5,817 nt of DNA. Source: CAZNXJ01 sp964577115 (lineage in GTDB: Bacteria; Planctomycetota; Planctomycetia; Pirellulales; Pirellulaceae). The stretch lies in the NCBI GenBank assembly GCA_964577115.1, contig CAZNXJ010000073.1, forward strand, positions 1 to 5,817, written 5' to 3'. Both the position numbers and the translations under genes were made by a program. The notes under the pieces were generated by a model, which was not told the origin of the DNA, did not search any database, and was given only the letters and a program-made list of their open reading frames with translations. The number at the start of each line of letters is the position of its first letter. Positions within the stretch are counted from its first letter, which is position 1. Shown here piece after piece: positions 5,494 to 5,817 of the stretch.

Positions 5494-5498
5494 CCCTC
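5494..5498 (-). promoter_or_regulatory. Shine-Dalgarno of the SDR gene
   Basis: On the - strand GAGGG ends 6 nt before the ATG at 5487-5485. It is the clearest ribosome binding site in the window and decides the SDR start. Confidence 0.7.
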
Positions 5499-5559
5499 AG
5501 CCAAACGCGAGCTCGAAACAACCCGGCAAGCACCACCACCGCCCGCCGCCAAAGAGCGA

Positions 5560-5565
5560 ATTATA
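5560..5565 (-). promoter_or_regulatory. TATAAT -10 element for the SDR/TPR genes
   Basis: On the - strand the sequence reads TTCTATAATTCGC, a perfect TATAAT. Transcription would start near 5553 and leave a leader of about 65 nt. No good -35 hexamer is seen 16-18 bp upstream, where the strand is pyrimidine-rich, so an activator or another sigma factor could be needed, or the match may be chance. Confidence 0.4.
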
Positions 5566-5570
5566 GAAGA

Positions 5571-5625
5571 GAAGGCAGGAGGATGGACGATGAGGGGGAA
5601 AAGAGGGGAAGGCACCGCGATCGAG
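5571..5625. other. Purine-rich tract between SDR promoter and repeat copy D
   Basis: The + strand is almost all A and G apart from a few bases (GAAGGCAGGAGGA then GAGGGGGAAAAGAGGGGAAGG). It mirrors the pyrimidine-rich tract at about 795-878 on the other side of the gene block. I see no gene in it. Confidence 0.45.
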
Positions 5626-5665
5626 CAAACCACCCAGAACCCGCGCGGGTGAATTTCATCAATCC

Positions 5666-5817
5666 GCCCACCAACCGGCCTGCCGCCACGCGGCGGCCTC
5701 CGCGTGGCCCTCGCCGAACGGCGAACCGCGAAGCGGTGGATCCCAAGGTAGCCCAGGGGAAGGGCCGAAGGTCCGCACCCCTGGGTGGTAGGCCGAAGGT
5801 CCGCACCCCTGGGAGGT
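5666..5817 (+). repeat. Interspersed repeat copy D (two 28-bp modules, cut by window end)
   Basis: It begins GCCCACCAACCGGCCTGCCG and follows copy B through CCGCGAAGCGGTGGATCCC and the CCCAGGGG ... CCCCTGGG pair. The terminal module is then repeated: GGCCGAAGG starts at 5763 and again at 5791, a 28-bp period, as in copy C. The second unit ends GGGAGGT at the window edge, a small difference from GGGTGGT in the first unit, so the array may continue. Orientation is opposite to copy C. Confidence 0.87.

Noticed and set aside
4900..5652. Open frame of 250 codons on the + strand opposite the SDR
   Set aside because: Antisense shadow of a gene with intact SDR motifs; it then runs into non-coding purine-rich sequence and has no recognisable domain.

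Overview
The window looks like a chromosomal piece of a planctomycete, most likely in or near the Pirellulales. The evidence is a DUF1559 protein with a type IV prepilin-like N-terminus, followed with a 1-nt overlap by a small lipoprotein carrying a transthyretin-like or regulatory-like fold, a pairing typical of that phylum. High GC, few strong Shine-Dalgarno sites and long interspersed non-coding repeats agree with this. The assignment is inferred from gene families, not from a marker gene.

Layout. Bases 1-878 hold no gene I can support. They contain three copies (A and B on +, C on -) of a GC-rich interspersed repeat, two perfect long hairpins (344-387 and 421-463), a short palindrome, and a pyrimidine-rich stretch. 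A sigma70-like promoter (879-906) and an overlapping palindrome that fits the Fur 7-1-7 pattern (915-929) precede a three-gene + strand operon: DUF1559 pseudopilin-like protein (993-1937), lipoprotein (1937-2491), and a four-helix PepSY-associated membrane protein (2574-3776). A convergent pair follows on the - strand. The short-chain dehydrogenase/reductase (4732-5487) is upstream and the membrane-anchored TPR protein (3838-4668) is downstream. The SDR has a clear Shine-Dalgarno and a TATAAT box behind it. The right edge (5666-5817) is a fourth repeat copy (D), cut by the window end.

How the genes may work together. PepSY-associated membrane proteins include siderophore reductases such as FoxB of Pseudomonas. 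A Fur-like operator over the transcription start would therefore make the first operon an iron-responsive unit, combining a surface or periplasmic pseudopilin-like protein, a lipoprotein and a possible inner-membrane reductase. This is inference. No TonB receptor, siderophore gene or fur gene lies in the window. The SDR/TPR pair shows no functional link to it.

The most notable non-genic point is that all five genes sit between repeat copies C and D, which are in inverted orientation and share the same two-unit form of a 28-bp tandem module.
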